Positions 14,562 to 21,957 of a stretch of DNA of 27,381 nt are shown in pieces. The translations under genes and the position numbers were made by a program. Each line of letters opens with the position of its first letter. Within the stretch, counting starts at the first letter, position 1. The stretch spans positions 1 to 27,381 of the forward strand of contig DATAWZ010000017.1 of assembly GCA_036266975.1 (NCBI GenBank), read 5' to 3'. The notes beneath the pieces are model-generated. The model worked only from the letters and a program-made list of their open reading frames with translations. It was not told the DNA's origin and searched no databases. This DNA comes from DATAWZ01 sp036266975. Its GTDB lineage: Bacteria > Actinomycetota > Thermoleophilia > Solirubrobacterales > Solirubrobacteraceae.

Positions 14562-15884
14562 TCACTCCTCCTCCGGGTCCAGCTCGAAGACCGCCTCGCC
14601 GATCTCGATCTCGTCGCCGTGCTGGAAGCCGGCGTCGTGCAGCGCGCGCAGCACCCCGATGCGGCTCAGCCGGCGTTCGACGTGTGCCATCGCGTCCTCG
14701 TTGTCGGCGTCGAAGCGCGCGAGCAGGCGCTCGATGCCGCGCCCCTCCACGCGGAAGGCGTGCTCGCCGGTGCGAACGATGTGAAAGCCGCGGTCGGCCG
14801 CGGGCCGCAGCACGAGGTGCTCGGGCAGGTCCTCCAGATCGGCGGTCGGGGCATCCTCGGGCCCAGCGGCCGGCGCCGGCTCGAGGAGCGGCACGCGACG
14901 CAGCAGCTCGGCGGTCAGCTCGGGCAGGCCGGCGCCGGTGGCGCTCGAGGTGGCGATCACCGGGGTCTCATCGCCCAGGCGCTCGCGCCAGCTCGCGGCG
15001 GCGTAGTCGACCGCCTCCGCGGTGAGCAGGTCGATCTTGGAGATGGCGAGGATGCGCGGCAGGGCCGCCAGGCGCGGGTCGTGGGCCTGCAGCTCGCGCT
15101 CGATCACCGCGTGATCGGCGACCGGGTCGCGTCCCTGCACCCCGACCGGCGTGCCGCAATCCAGGATGTGGACGAGCAGCCGCGTGCGCTCGACGTGGGC
15201 CAGGAACTCGTGTCCGAGCCCGGCGCCGTCGCTCGCCCCCTCGATCAGCCCGGGGATGTCGGCGATGACCAGCTGTCGATGGCCTCCGTCCAGGGTGCCG
15301 AGCACCGGCTCGAGCGTGGTGAACGGATACGCGGCGACCTTCGGCGCCGCGCGCGTGAGCCACGAGAGCAGCGAGGACTTGCCCGCGTTGGGCAGCCCGA
15401 CCAGTCCGACGTCGGCGAGCAGCTTCAGCTGCAGGTCCAACCAGCGCTCCTCGCCGGGCAGGCCGCGCTCGGCGAAGTGCGGCGCCTGGCGGATCGCGTT
15501 CGCAAAGCGCTTGTTGCCCCGGCCGCCCGGCCCGCCGCGGGCGACCGTCACCCGCTGGCCCGGCCTCACCAGATCGGCGCTCAGGCCGTCGTCGGCGCGC
15601 GCCTCGGTGCCCGGCGGGACGCGCACGACCAGGTCCTCGCCGTCGCCGCCGTGGCGCAGCGTGCCGCGACCGTGACCGCCGCGCGCCGCGCGGTAGTGGG
15701 CGCGGCGCTTGAAGGACTGCAGGTCGCGCAGGGAGTCGTCGCATTCCAGAACGACGTCGCCCCCGCGCGCGCCGTCGCCGCCGTCGGGCCCGCCGCGCGG
15801 GACGTGCGCCTCGCGGCGGAAGCTGCCGCTGCCGTCACCGCCGGCGCCCGCGGCCACGAAGATGCGTGCTTTGTCGTAGAGCAT
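14562..15884 (-). CDS. obgE: GTPase Obg (CgtA), with OCT domain
   Basis: 440 residues in three domains. The glycine-rich Obg fold (1-157) has the repeated GGDGSGSF, GGPDGGDG, GGHGRG and GGPGGRGN turns. The G domain (158-335) has G1 GLPNAGKSS (163-171), G2 YPFTT (186-190), G3 DIPGLIEG (209-216), G4 SKIDL (282-286) and G5 SSATGAG. The C-terminal OCT domain (about 355-437) is present only in some lineages, such as actinomycetes and bacilli. Obg binds the 50S subunit during its assembly and responds to GTP and ppGpp. It heads the operon running to rsfS. The divergent SDR gene begins 115 bases away. Confidence 0.97.
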   Translation of the reverse strand: MLYDKARIFVAAGAGGDGSGSFRREAHVPRGGPDGGDGARGGDVVLECDDSLRDLQSFKRRAHYRAARGGHGRGTLRHGGDGEDLVVRVPPGTEARADDGLSADLVRPGQRVTVARGGPGGRGNKRFANAIRQAPHFAERGLPGEERWLDLQLKLLADVGLVGLPNAGKSSLLSWLTRAAPKVAAYPFTTLEPVLGTLDGGHRQLVIADIPGLIEGASDGAGLGHEFLAHVERTRLLVHILDCGTPVGVQGRDPVADHAVIERELQAHDPRLAALPRILAISKIDLLTAEAVDYAAASWRERLGDETPVIATSSATGAGLPELTAELLRRVPLLEPAPAAGPEDAPTADLEDLPEHLVLRPAADRGFHIVRTGEHAFRVEGRGIERLLARFDADNEDAMAHVERRLSRIGVLRALHDAGFQHGDEIEIGEAVFELDPEEE

Positions 15885-15999
15885 GAGTCAGGAGGAGCGG
15901 CTTGCCGGGCCGAGCGCGCGCGAATGACACCTGCAGGAGCGGGTAATCGCGCTTGACTGCTGCCCTGATCCTGACACGAACCCCCGCGGAGGCCCATCC

Positions 16000-16719
16000 A
16001 TGACCGCTGACCCGCTCGGACCCGCCCCCGTCCCGGACGGCGGCGTGCTGCTCATCACCGGCGCCTCGACCGGCATCGGCGCGGCCACCGCCCGCCGCGC
16101 GGTGGCCGACGGCTGGCGCGTGGCGCTCGCCGCGCGCTCGGTCGACTCCCTGGACGCGCTCGCCGCCGAGCTCGGCGGCGCCCAGCACGCGATCGCCGTG
16201 CGCTGCGACGTCACCGAGTTCGATCAGCTCGAGGCGCTCGTCGCGGCGACGCTGAAGGCCTTCGGCCGCATCGACGTCGCCTTCGCCAACGCCGGCTTCG
16301 GGGCCAAGCGCGGCTTCCTGGAGGAGACGGTCGAGCACTGGCGCTCGATGGTCCTGACCAACGTGCTCGGCTGTGCCTTGACGATCCGGGCCTGCATCCC
16401 GGCGCTGCGCGAGAGCCGCGGGCACCTGCTGCTCACCTCGAGCGTCGCCGGCCGGCGCGCCCTGCCCGGCTCGCTGTACTCGGCGACCAAGCACGCGGTC
16501 ACCGCGATGGGCGAGGCGGCGCGGGCGGAGTTCTCCGGCGAGGGGATCCGCGTGACGCTGATCGAGCCGGGCATGACCGACACGCCGTTCTTCGAGAACC
16601 GGCCCGACGCGGCGCTCGAGCCCGACGACCTCGCGCGGGCGGTGATGTTCGCCATCGGCCAGCCCGCGCACGTCAACGTCAACGAGATCCTCGTGCGCCC
16701 GACGGCGCAACCGAATTAG
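16000..16719 (+). CDS. Short-chain dehydrogenase/reductase (SDR)
   Basis: 239 residues. The classical SDR motifs are complete: TGASTGIG (20-27) binds the cofactor, NAG at 97-99, catalytic Ser at 147/148, and Tyr160-x3-Lys164 in LYSATKHAV. An Arg at 47 after strand 2 suggests NADP(H). The substrate is unknown. A good GGAGG (15988-15992) lies seven bases before the ATG. It is the only plus-strand gene between 9562 and the right end and separates two conserved minus-strand operons, as if inserted. Directly after the stop, GGCGC-TC-GCGCC forms a small hairpin. Confidence 0.93.
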   Translation: MTADPLGPAPVPDGGVLLITGASTGIGAATARRAVADGWRVALAARSVDSLDALAAELGGAQHAIAVRCDVTEFDQLEALVAATLKAFGRIDVAFANAGFGAKRGFLEETVEHWRSMVLTNVLGCALTIRACIPALRESRGHLLLTSSVAGRRALPGSLYSATKHAVTAMGEAARAEFSGEGIRVTLIEPGMTDTPFFENRPDAALEPDDLARAVMFAIGQPAHVNVNEILVRPTAQPN

Positions 16720-16752
16720 GCGCTCGCGCCTCTGCGGCGTCGCCCGCCGCGG

Positions 16753-16882
16753 CTAGTGGTGCCTCCTGTAAATCCGGTCGTCGATTCGCGAGCGAAAATC
16801 GAGCATGGCCAGGACGCAGGGAGCCGCCAGGCGAAGATCTGCAGCCGCGAAGCGGGAGCGGATTTACAGGAGGTGCCACTAG
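16753..16882. mobile_element. 130-bp element with long terminal inverted repeats (MITE- or REP-like)
   Basis: Left end 16753-16776 and right end 16859-16882 are reverse complements at 22 of 24 positions. Each arm has the outer tetramer CTAG and the core CCTCCTGTAAATCCG in common; the two differences are adjacent (GT versus CA). The 82 bases between hold smaller dyads: TCGATT/AATCGA, CGCC-A-GGCG and CCGC-GAA-GCGG. No transposase is encoded. The length, long end repeats and intergenic site between two convergent genes fit a non-autonomous insertion element, or a structured bidirectional terminator. The right end supplies the stop codon of the 76-residue protein next to it. No second copy is visible in this window. 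Confidence 0.55.
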
Positions 16883-17109
16883 GGCCCGGTGAGCACGAGC
16901 CGTGCCCCGTGGGCGTCGCCCGCGCGCACAAACGACGCCGTCCCCCGGCTGAGAGTGAACTCATCGCGCTCACCATCAGCCCCCGCGACGACGACGTACC
17001 GCCCGCCTTCGCGTACCTCCACGATCGTGACCTCCTCCCGCCCGCCCCCGAAATGCAGGACGTGCCCGCGAGCCCCCACGCGAGGAAGCGGACGGGTCGG
17101 AGACCACAT
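16879..17109 (-). CDS. Small beta-rich protein of unknown function
   Basis: 76 residues, ATG start 12 bases after the HU stop, so probably the second gene of an HU operon. The sequence has short alternating strands (GARGHVLHFGG, EEVTIVEVREGGRYVVVAG, DEFTLSRGTASFVRAG), suggesting a small barrel such as an SH3-like fold. I do not recognise a named family. Its TAG stop is formed by the CTAG at the outer edge of the inverted-repeat element, so the original C-terminus may have been longer or different. Confidence 0.6.
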   Translation of the reverse strand: MWSPTRPLPRVGARGHVLHFGGGREEVTIVEVREGGRYVVVAGADGERDEFTLSRGTASFVRAGDAHGARLVLTGP

Positions 17110-17121
17110 CGCGTTCCGCGG

Positions 17122-17409
17122 CTACTTCTTGCGTGCCCCAGAGACCGTCGTCTTCAGCGTCGCGCCGGCGCTGAACTTGGGCGCCTTGGACGCGCGGATC
17201 TTGACCTTCTCACCGGTGCGCGGGTTCACGCCGGTGCGAGCGGCGCGCTTCACGACCGAGAACTTGCCGAAGCCCGTGATGGCGACGTCGTCGCCCTTCT
17301 TCAGTGTCTTTCCTACGGTGCTGATGACCGACTCGACGGCCTTGCCGGCGTCGACCTTGGTCAGGCCGGTCTCCTTGGCCACCGCCTCGATGAGCTCTGT
17401 CTTATTCAC
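17122..17409 (-). CDS. HU family DNA-binding protein
   Basis: 95 residues, the standard HU length. It begins MNKTELIEAVAKETGLTK, continues with GDDVAITGFGKFSVVKRAAR, and has the DNA-clasping arm GVNPRTGEKVKI with the conserved Pro that kinks DNA. HU dimers bend and compact the chromosome. It lacks the long lysine/alanine tail of mycobacterial HupB. The GTG start has a strong GAGGAGGGG seven bases upstream. The 164-base region before it is free of genes and probably holds its own promoter. Confidence 0.95.
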   Translation of the reverse strand: MNKTELIEAVAKETGLTKVDAGKAVESVISTVGKTLKKGDDVAITGFGKFSVVKRAARTGVNPRTGEKVKIRASKAPKFSAGATLKTTVSGARKK

Positions 17410-17573
17410 GTGATCCCCTCCTCGGGGCAGGTCCTATAGATGCGCGGAACGATGTGCTTCCCCCGAACGGTGCGCAAGGCTAGCGTGCCGATCGGCGGTT
17501 GTGTACGCAAAGTCCCGATTTCGCCAATGATCGTCCCGGTTTTGCGGCCCGCGGGGGCGCTGCGGGGCGGGGC

Positions 17574-17948
17574 TCAGGCGGCCAGGGCGCGCGCGCACCA
17601 CAGCTGCACGGCGGCGGCGCCGGTGGCGATGACGGCGGTCGCGGCGACCCCGCGCGCGGGCAGCGAGCGCGCGGCGAGCAGCGTTCCGGCGCAGTCGACC
17701 GCGTCGACCCCGGCGCAGGTCCGCTGCCAGCGCGGGCCGACCTCGGGGTGGCTGAGGGTGTGCAGGGCGATCATGCCGATCACCATGTCGCGCACGCCGA
17801 GCGAGCGCGCGAGGGCGTGTGCGGAGGGCCGCTCACTGTCCGGCCCGATCCAACCGCGCGTCACCCGTTCGGGCGCGGCGATGAGCCCGGCGCCGATGGC
17901 CACCCTGCCGGCCGCGACCGCTCCGGCGAGCAGTCGGGCGCGGTTCAC
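17574..17948 (-). CDS. Small membrane protein of unknown function
   Basis: 124 residues, GTG start overlapping the rpmA stop as GTGA, so translated together with L27. It has about three to four hydrophobic segments: LLAGAVAAGRVAIGAGLIAA, VRDMVIGMIALHTL, CAGTLLAARSL and AATAVIATGAAAVQLW. The segment with GWIG followed by LGVRDMVIG is typical of DUF4267-like proteins, which have no known function. Its position behind a ribosomal protein gene is more likely a chance acquisition than a functional link. Confidence 0.75.
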   Translation of the reverse strand: MNRARLLAGAVAAGRVAIGAGLIAAPERVTRGWIGPDSERPSAHALARSLGVRDMVIGMIALHTLSHPEVGPRWQRTCAGVDAVDCAGTLLAARSLPARGVAATAVIATGAAAVQLWCARALAA

Positions 17949-18217
17949 GGGGAGGCGGTCTCGCCGGTGGGCGGGACGACGGCGACGACGCGTCCGGCGC
18001 GCCCGCGCCGGAACTCCACGACGCCGGCGGCACGCGCGTAGAGCGTGTCGTCCTTGCCGATGCCCACGCCCGGGCCGGGCTTGAAGCGGGTCCCGCGCTG
18101 GCGCACGATGATCTCCCCGCCGGTCACCACTTGGCCGCCGAACGTCTTGACGCCGAGGCGCTGGGCGTTGGAATCGCGCCCGTTGCGGCTCGACCCGAGG
18201 CCCTTCTTATGCGCCAT
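17945..18217 (-). CDS. rpmA: 50S ribosomal protein L27
   Basis: 90 residues. MAHKKGLGSSRNGRDSNAQR, then LGVKTFGGQVV and RQRGTRFKPGPGVGIGKDDT, are the L27 signature. The N-terminus reaches towards the peptidyl-transferase centre, and there is no cleavable extension as found in Firmicutes. The C-terminus is a few residues longer than usual (PPTGETASP). The start overlaps rplU by 11 bases, with a strong GGAGG inside the rplU 3' end. Confidence 0.98.
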   Translation of the reverse strand: MAHKKGLGSSRNGRDSNAQRLGVKTFGGQVVTGGEIIVRQRGTRFKPGPGVGIGKDDTLYARAAGVVEFRRGRAGRVVAVVPPTGETASP

Positions 18218-18530
18218 TGCTTCCTCCGAAGGCGATGTCGGTCACCTCGATGCGGGTGAGCTCCTGCCGGTGCCCGGTGCGCCGGCGGTAGCCGCGCTTG
18301 GGCTTGAACTTGAACACGCGCAGCTTCTCGCCGCGCAGATGCTCGACCACGCGCGCGCTGACCTTGGCCGACGCGAGCCCGGCGGCATCGAAGACGGTGT
18401 CCTGCGAGCGCAGCAGCAGCGGCTGCAGGTCGACGGTGGCGCCCTCCTCGACGGCAAGCCGCTCGACGAGCAGGGTTTGCCCCTTCTCGACGCGGTACTG
18501 CTTGCCTCCGGTCTTGACGATCGCGTACAT
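18207..18530 (-). CDS. rplU: 50S ribosomal protein L21
   Basis: 107 residues, full length. MYAIVKTGGKQYRVEKGQTL and the basic loop FKFKPKRGYRRRTGHRQELT are diagnostic. L21 binds 23S rRNA in early 50S assembly. It starts five bases after the stop of the RNase gene, and its ribosome site GAGGA is made from the last codons of that gene. In many bacteria rplU heads its own operon with an L21 leader; here no room exists for one. Confidence 0.98.
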   Translation of the reverse strand: MYAIVKTGGKQYRVEKGQTLLVERLAVEEGATVDLQPLLLRSQDTVFDAAGLASAKVSARVVEHLRGEKLRVFKFKPKRGYRRRTGHRQELTRIEVTDIAFGGSNGA

Positions 18531-18535
18531 GGTGT

Positions 18536-20677
18536 CTATTCCTCGGCAGCGCTGGCCCGAGCAGTCGAACGGCGTCGCCCGCCTCTGCGGCCACGACGCC
18601 GAGGCTTGGATTGTAGGCCATCCTCGGATTCGTCCCCCTCTTCGGCGTCCTCGTCAGATTCCGCCGCGTCCTGCGGCTCGGTGGCGTCTTCGTCGGTGGG
18701 GTTAGAAAGCGAGGCCCCTTCGGTGTCCCCGGCGTCGTCGCGAACGTCGTCGGTCTCGGCCTCCCCGGCCTGTGCGTCGGGCGCGTCCTCGCTCGTCGCG
18801 TCGGTCGTCTCGTCGGCGGGTGTGTCCCCGCCCGCGCGCCGGCCGCGACCGCCGCGGCGGCGGGTCGGGCGCCGCTTCGTGGCCGCCTCGGCCTCCTCGG
18901 GCGCGGCGCCGATCGGCTCGGCGTCGAGCAGCGTGGCCACGGCAGCGGTGCGACCGACCTCATCGATACGGACCAGGTGCTTCTGGCCGACGTAGCGCGC
19001 CGCCCCGGCGACCGAGATGATGTAGCCGTCGATCTTGGCCACCGCGTCGTCGACGTTGTACATGTGCGGCTCGACGATCTGCACGAGCACCTCGTCGCCC
19101 TCGCGGAAGGGCAGCGCGCGCTCCTCGACCTCGGCCCGGAGCCCCTGGGCGGTCACCGCGAAGTGATCGAGCGCCAGGCCCTCGGAGCCCTCGAAGAGGA
19201 ACACCTTGCCGGTCTGCTGCTCGAGCGCGTGCAGCGTGCGCGATCCCGACCCGGTGAACTGGGCGGTGACGCGCGGGTGGATCTGCACCAGGAACGCCTC
19301 GACCTCGCCCGCCGCGCTGGAGGCGAGCTCGCGCAGGCGGCGCTCGACCTCGATGGCGATCGTCTCCTCCGAGCGCACCACGCCCTCGCCGTCGCAGGTC
19401 GTGCACGGCCGGGTCATGATCTCCCGCACCCCCTCGGTGACGTTCTGGCGGGTCATCTCGACCAGGCCGAGCTTTGAGATCTCGGCGGTGAACGTCTTGG
19501 TGCGGTCCTCGTCGAGCGAGGCGCGCAGCGTCTTCATCACCGCGTCGCGGTTGCGGGCACGGGCCATGTCGATGAAGTCGATGACGATGATCCCGCCGAT
19601 GTCGCGCAGGCGCAGCTGGTTGACGACCTCCTCGGCCGCCTCCAGGTTGGTCTTGGTGATCGTGTCCTCCAGGCGCGCGCCCTTGCCCCGGCCGATGAAC
19701 GAGCCCGAGTTGACGTCGATCACCGTCAGCGCCTCGGCGTAGTCGATCATCAGATAGCCGCCGCTGGGCAGGTCGACGCGGCGCGAGAGCAGCCCGTCGA
19801 TCGCCTCGTCCACGCCGTAGGCCTCGAAGAGGTCCTGGGGCCCCTCCCACAGCTCGACCCGGTCGACGAGCTCGGGGGCCGTCCGGATGAAGAAGGACAC
19901 CAGGCGGTGGTGCTGCTGGGGGTCATCGACGATCGCGCGCTCGAAGGCCCGCGAGAAGATGTCGCGCACGACCCGCACCGACAGGTCGGCCTCCTGGAAG
20001 ACCAGGGCGGGCGCGGGGGTGGTCTCCACGCGCGACTTGAGCACCTCGTGCAGGCGGAAGAGGTACTGCAACTCGCGCTCGAAGTCCTCGCGCTTGGCGC
20101 CGTGGGCGGCGGTGCGCACGATCGCGCCGCCGCCCTGCAGGTCGAGCTTGGCGGTCTGGCGGCGCAGGCGGTCGCGCTCGGCGTCCTCCAGCCGGCGCGA
20201 GACGCCCACGCCCTCTCCGGTCGGGGCGTAGACCATGTAGCGCCCGGCGATGGTGAGCTCCATCGACAGGCGGGCCCCCTTGGTCTTCAGGGGGTCCTTC
20301 ACGACCTGCACGACGATCTCCTGCCCGGGACTGAGCAGTTCGGAGATCTTGCGCCCGCCGCCGCGCCCCCGCTTGGGGGTCTCCACGCCGGGCAGCACGA
20401 TCTCATCGACGTGCAGGAATCCGTTCTTCTCCAGACCGATGTCGACAAACGCGGCCTCCAGGCCGGGCAGGACGTTGTCGACCACTCCCTTGTAGATGTT
20501 CCCGACGATCGAGCGCCCTCCACGGCGCTCGATGTAGAGCTCGGCAATACGCCAGCCGGCGGCCGGATTGGCCGACCGGGGGCGCCGTCGGGAGGCCGAT
20601 GTGGGCGTCCCGGCGGTCTCGAGGAGCGCGACGCGCGTTTCGGCGCGATCGACGCTCACCAGTACTTGCTTCTTCAC
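18536..20677 (-). CDS. rng: Ribonuclease E/G family endoribonuclease with TRAM-like domain
   Basis: 713 residues, GTG start with AAGGA upstream. An S1 domain (about 42-142) is split by a basic insertion. The catalytic core has Asp321 (VIDVNSG) and Asp367 (VIDFIDM), which hold the metal. The zinc-link CTTC is Cys425-Cys428. After the core comes a TRAM-like segment (about 521-585: REGDEVLVQIVEPHMYNVDD onwards), then a 110-residue tail that alternates arginine-rich (602-615, about 693-708) and acidic stretches. The enzyme cuts single-stranded RNA in rRNA maturation and mRNA decay. The tail could bind RNA or partner proteins, as in RNase E, but has no recognisable scaffold motifs. A 12-base palindrome (20720-20731) lies in the 5' leader. 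Confidence 0.93.
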   Translation of the reverse strand: MKKQVLVSVDRAETRVALLETAGTPTSASRRRPRSANPAAGWRIAELYIERRGGRSIVGNIYKGVVDNVLPGLEAAFVDIGLEKNGFLHVDEIVLPGVETPKRGRGGGRKISELLSPGQEIVVQVVKDPLKTKGARLSMELTIAGRYMVYAPTGEGVGVSRRLEDAERDRLRRQTAKLDLQGGGAIVRTAAHGAKREDFERELQYLFRLHEVLKSRVETTPAPALVFQEADLSVRVVRDIFSRAFERAIVDDPQQHHRLVSFFIRTAPELVDRVELWEGPQDLFEAYGVDEAIDGLLSRRVDLPSGGYLMIDYAEALTVIDVNSGSFIGRGKGARLEDTITKTNLEAAEEVVNQLRLRDIGGIIVIDFIDMARARNRDAVMKTLRASLDEDRTKTFTAEISKLGLVEMTRQNVTEGVREIMTRPCTTCDGEGVVRSEETIAIEVERRLRELASSAAGEVEAFLVQIHPRVTAQFTGSGSRTLHALEQQTGKVFLFEGSEGLALDHFAVTAQGLRAEVEERALPFREGDEVLVQIVEPHMYNVDDAVAKIDGYIISVAGAARYVGQKHLVRIDEVGRTAAVATLLDAEPIGAAPEEAEAATKRRPTRRRGGRGRRAGGDTPADETTDATSEDAPDAQAGEAETDDVRDDAGDTEGASLSNPTDEDATEPQDAAESDEDAEEGDESEDGLQSKPRRRGRRGGRRRSTARASAAEE

Positions 20678-20766
20678 GTTGTTCCTTGCGTTCAGCGCCG
20701 GGATCGCGCGCCCCTGACGGGCTCGCGAGCCTCCCAGCGAAGCTGTTGGTTCGATGCATCATGCGA

Positions 20767-21957
20767 CTAGAAGCGCAGCACGCGCCCTTTCAGGGCCGCG
20801 GCCGAGCGCCCCTGCAGGTAGATGGACTGCAGCAGTCCCACGGCGATGGCAATCGTGATCACTGAAGACCCACCGTAGCTCAGCAGCGGCAAGGTCACGC
20901 CGGTGATCGGCATGATCCCGACCGCCATCCCGACGTTCACGAAGATCTGGAACATGAGCATGGCGATGATTCCGCCCGCGACGAGCGTGCCGAACATGTT
21001 CTTGGATAAGGTCAATATTCGAAGCGCCCGCCATATCAGCAGGGCGTAGAGCGAGAGCACGATCGACGCGCCGACGAAGCCGTAAAGCTCGCCCACGGCG
21101 GCGAAGATGAAGTCGGTGCCGTGCTCGGGAACGAACTCGAGCTTGGTCTGGGTCGCGTTGGCGCCGCGGCCGGTCTTGCCGCCCGAGCCGATCGCGATCT
21201 TCGACTCCAGTTGCTGGTAGCCCGCCTCCTGCGGGTCGCTGCTCGGGTGCAGGAACGCGGTCAGGCGCTGGGTCTGGTAGGGCTTGAGCACGTGCACGCC
21301 GACGGCCGGGGCGGCCACGAGCACCAGCGCGATCGCCACCGCGCCGAGCGTGAGCAGCGCCAGGAAGTGCTGCCACGGGCAGCCGGCCACGAACAGCACC
21401 GCGAAGGCGATGGCGACGTAGACCAGGCCCGAGCCGAGGTCGGGCTGGGCGATGACGAACAGCGCCGGCACGAGCGCGAGCAGCATGATCCGCGCCGTGG
21501 TCTCGCGTTCGCGAAGCCGCCGCGAGCGGTCGACCACGAACGCCGACAGCGAGACGATCAAGAGGTCCTTGCCCAGCTCTGAGCCCTGGAAGGAGAACAG
21601 CGGCAGGTTGATCGCTCGCTGGGATCCGTTGGCCGAGCTGCCCACGCCGAGGACGACGACGATCGAGAAGATCAGCGCGCAGTAGATCCCGTACTTGAGC
21701 TCGCGGAGCCTCGAGTAGTCGATGCGCGAGATCACCAGCATGAGCACCAGGCCGACCCCCAGGTAGATCGCCTGGCGCTCGACGTAGTAGTGCGGCGATC
21801 CCGGGACGTCGTTGCGAGTGGCCCCTCCGAGGGTCAGCAGCGACGCCGCCCCCAGGCCGATCACCGACAGCAGCAGCAGCGGGTCAAACGGGAGCACCAA
21901 CCCCCGCGGAACCGCGACCGGCTCCTCCTCGAGGGTCTGGATGGGCGAGAGGTTCAC
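20767..21957 (-). CDS. rodA: RodA peptidoglycan glycosyltransferase (SEDS family)
   Basis: 396 residues from a GTG that overlaps the mrdA stop as GTGA. About ten membrane helices are visible. SEDS signatures include SQRAINLPLFSFQGSELGKD (with the conserved substrate-channel region), ALFVIAQPDLGSGLVY with its conserved Asp, and GIMPITGVTLPLLSYGGSS near the C-terminus. RodA polymerises lipid II into glycan strands along the cell side wall, working with PBP2. An upstream in-frame extension to 22209 is not coding; it overlaps mrdA. The gap of 89 bases to the RNase gene is the widest break between mreC and rpmA. Confidence 0.96.
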   Translation of the reverse strand: MNLSPIQTLEEEPVAVPRGLVLPFDPLLLLSVIGLGAASLLTLGGATRNDVPGSPHYYVERQAIYLGVGLVLMLVISRIDYSRLRELKYGIYCALIFSIVVVLGVGSSANGSQRAINLPLFSFQGSELGKDLLIVSLSAFVVDRSRRLRERETTARIMLLALVPALFVIAQPDLGSGLVYVAIAFAVLFVAGCPWQHFLALLTLGAVAIALVLVAAPAVGVHVLKPYQTQRLTAFLHPSSDPQEAGYQQLESKIAIGSGGKTGRGANATQTKLEFVPEHGTDFIFAAVGELYGFVGASIVLSLYALLIWRALRILTLSKNMFGTLVAGGIIAMLMFQIFVNVGMAVGIMPITGVTLPLLSYGGSSVITIAIAVGLLQSIYLQGRSAAALKGRVLRF

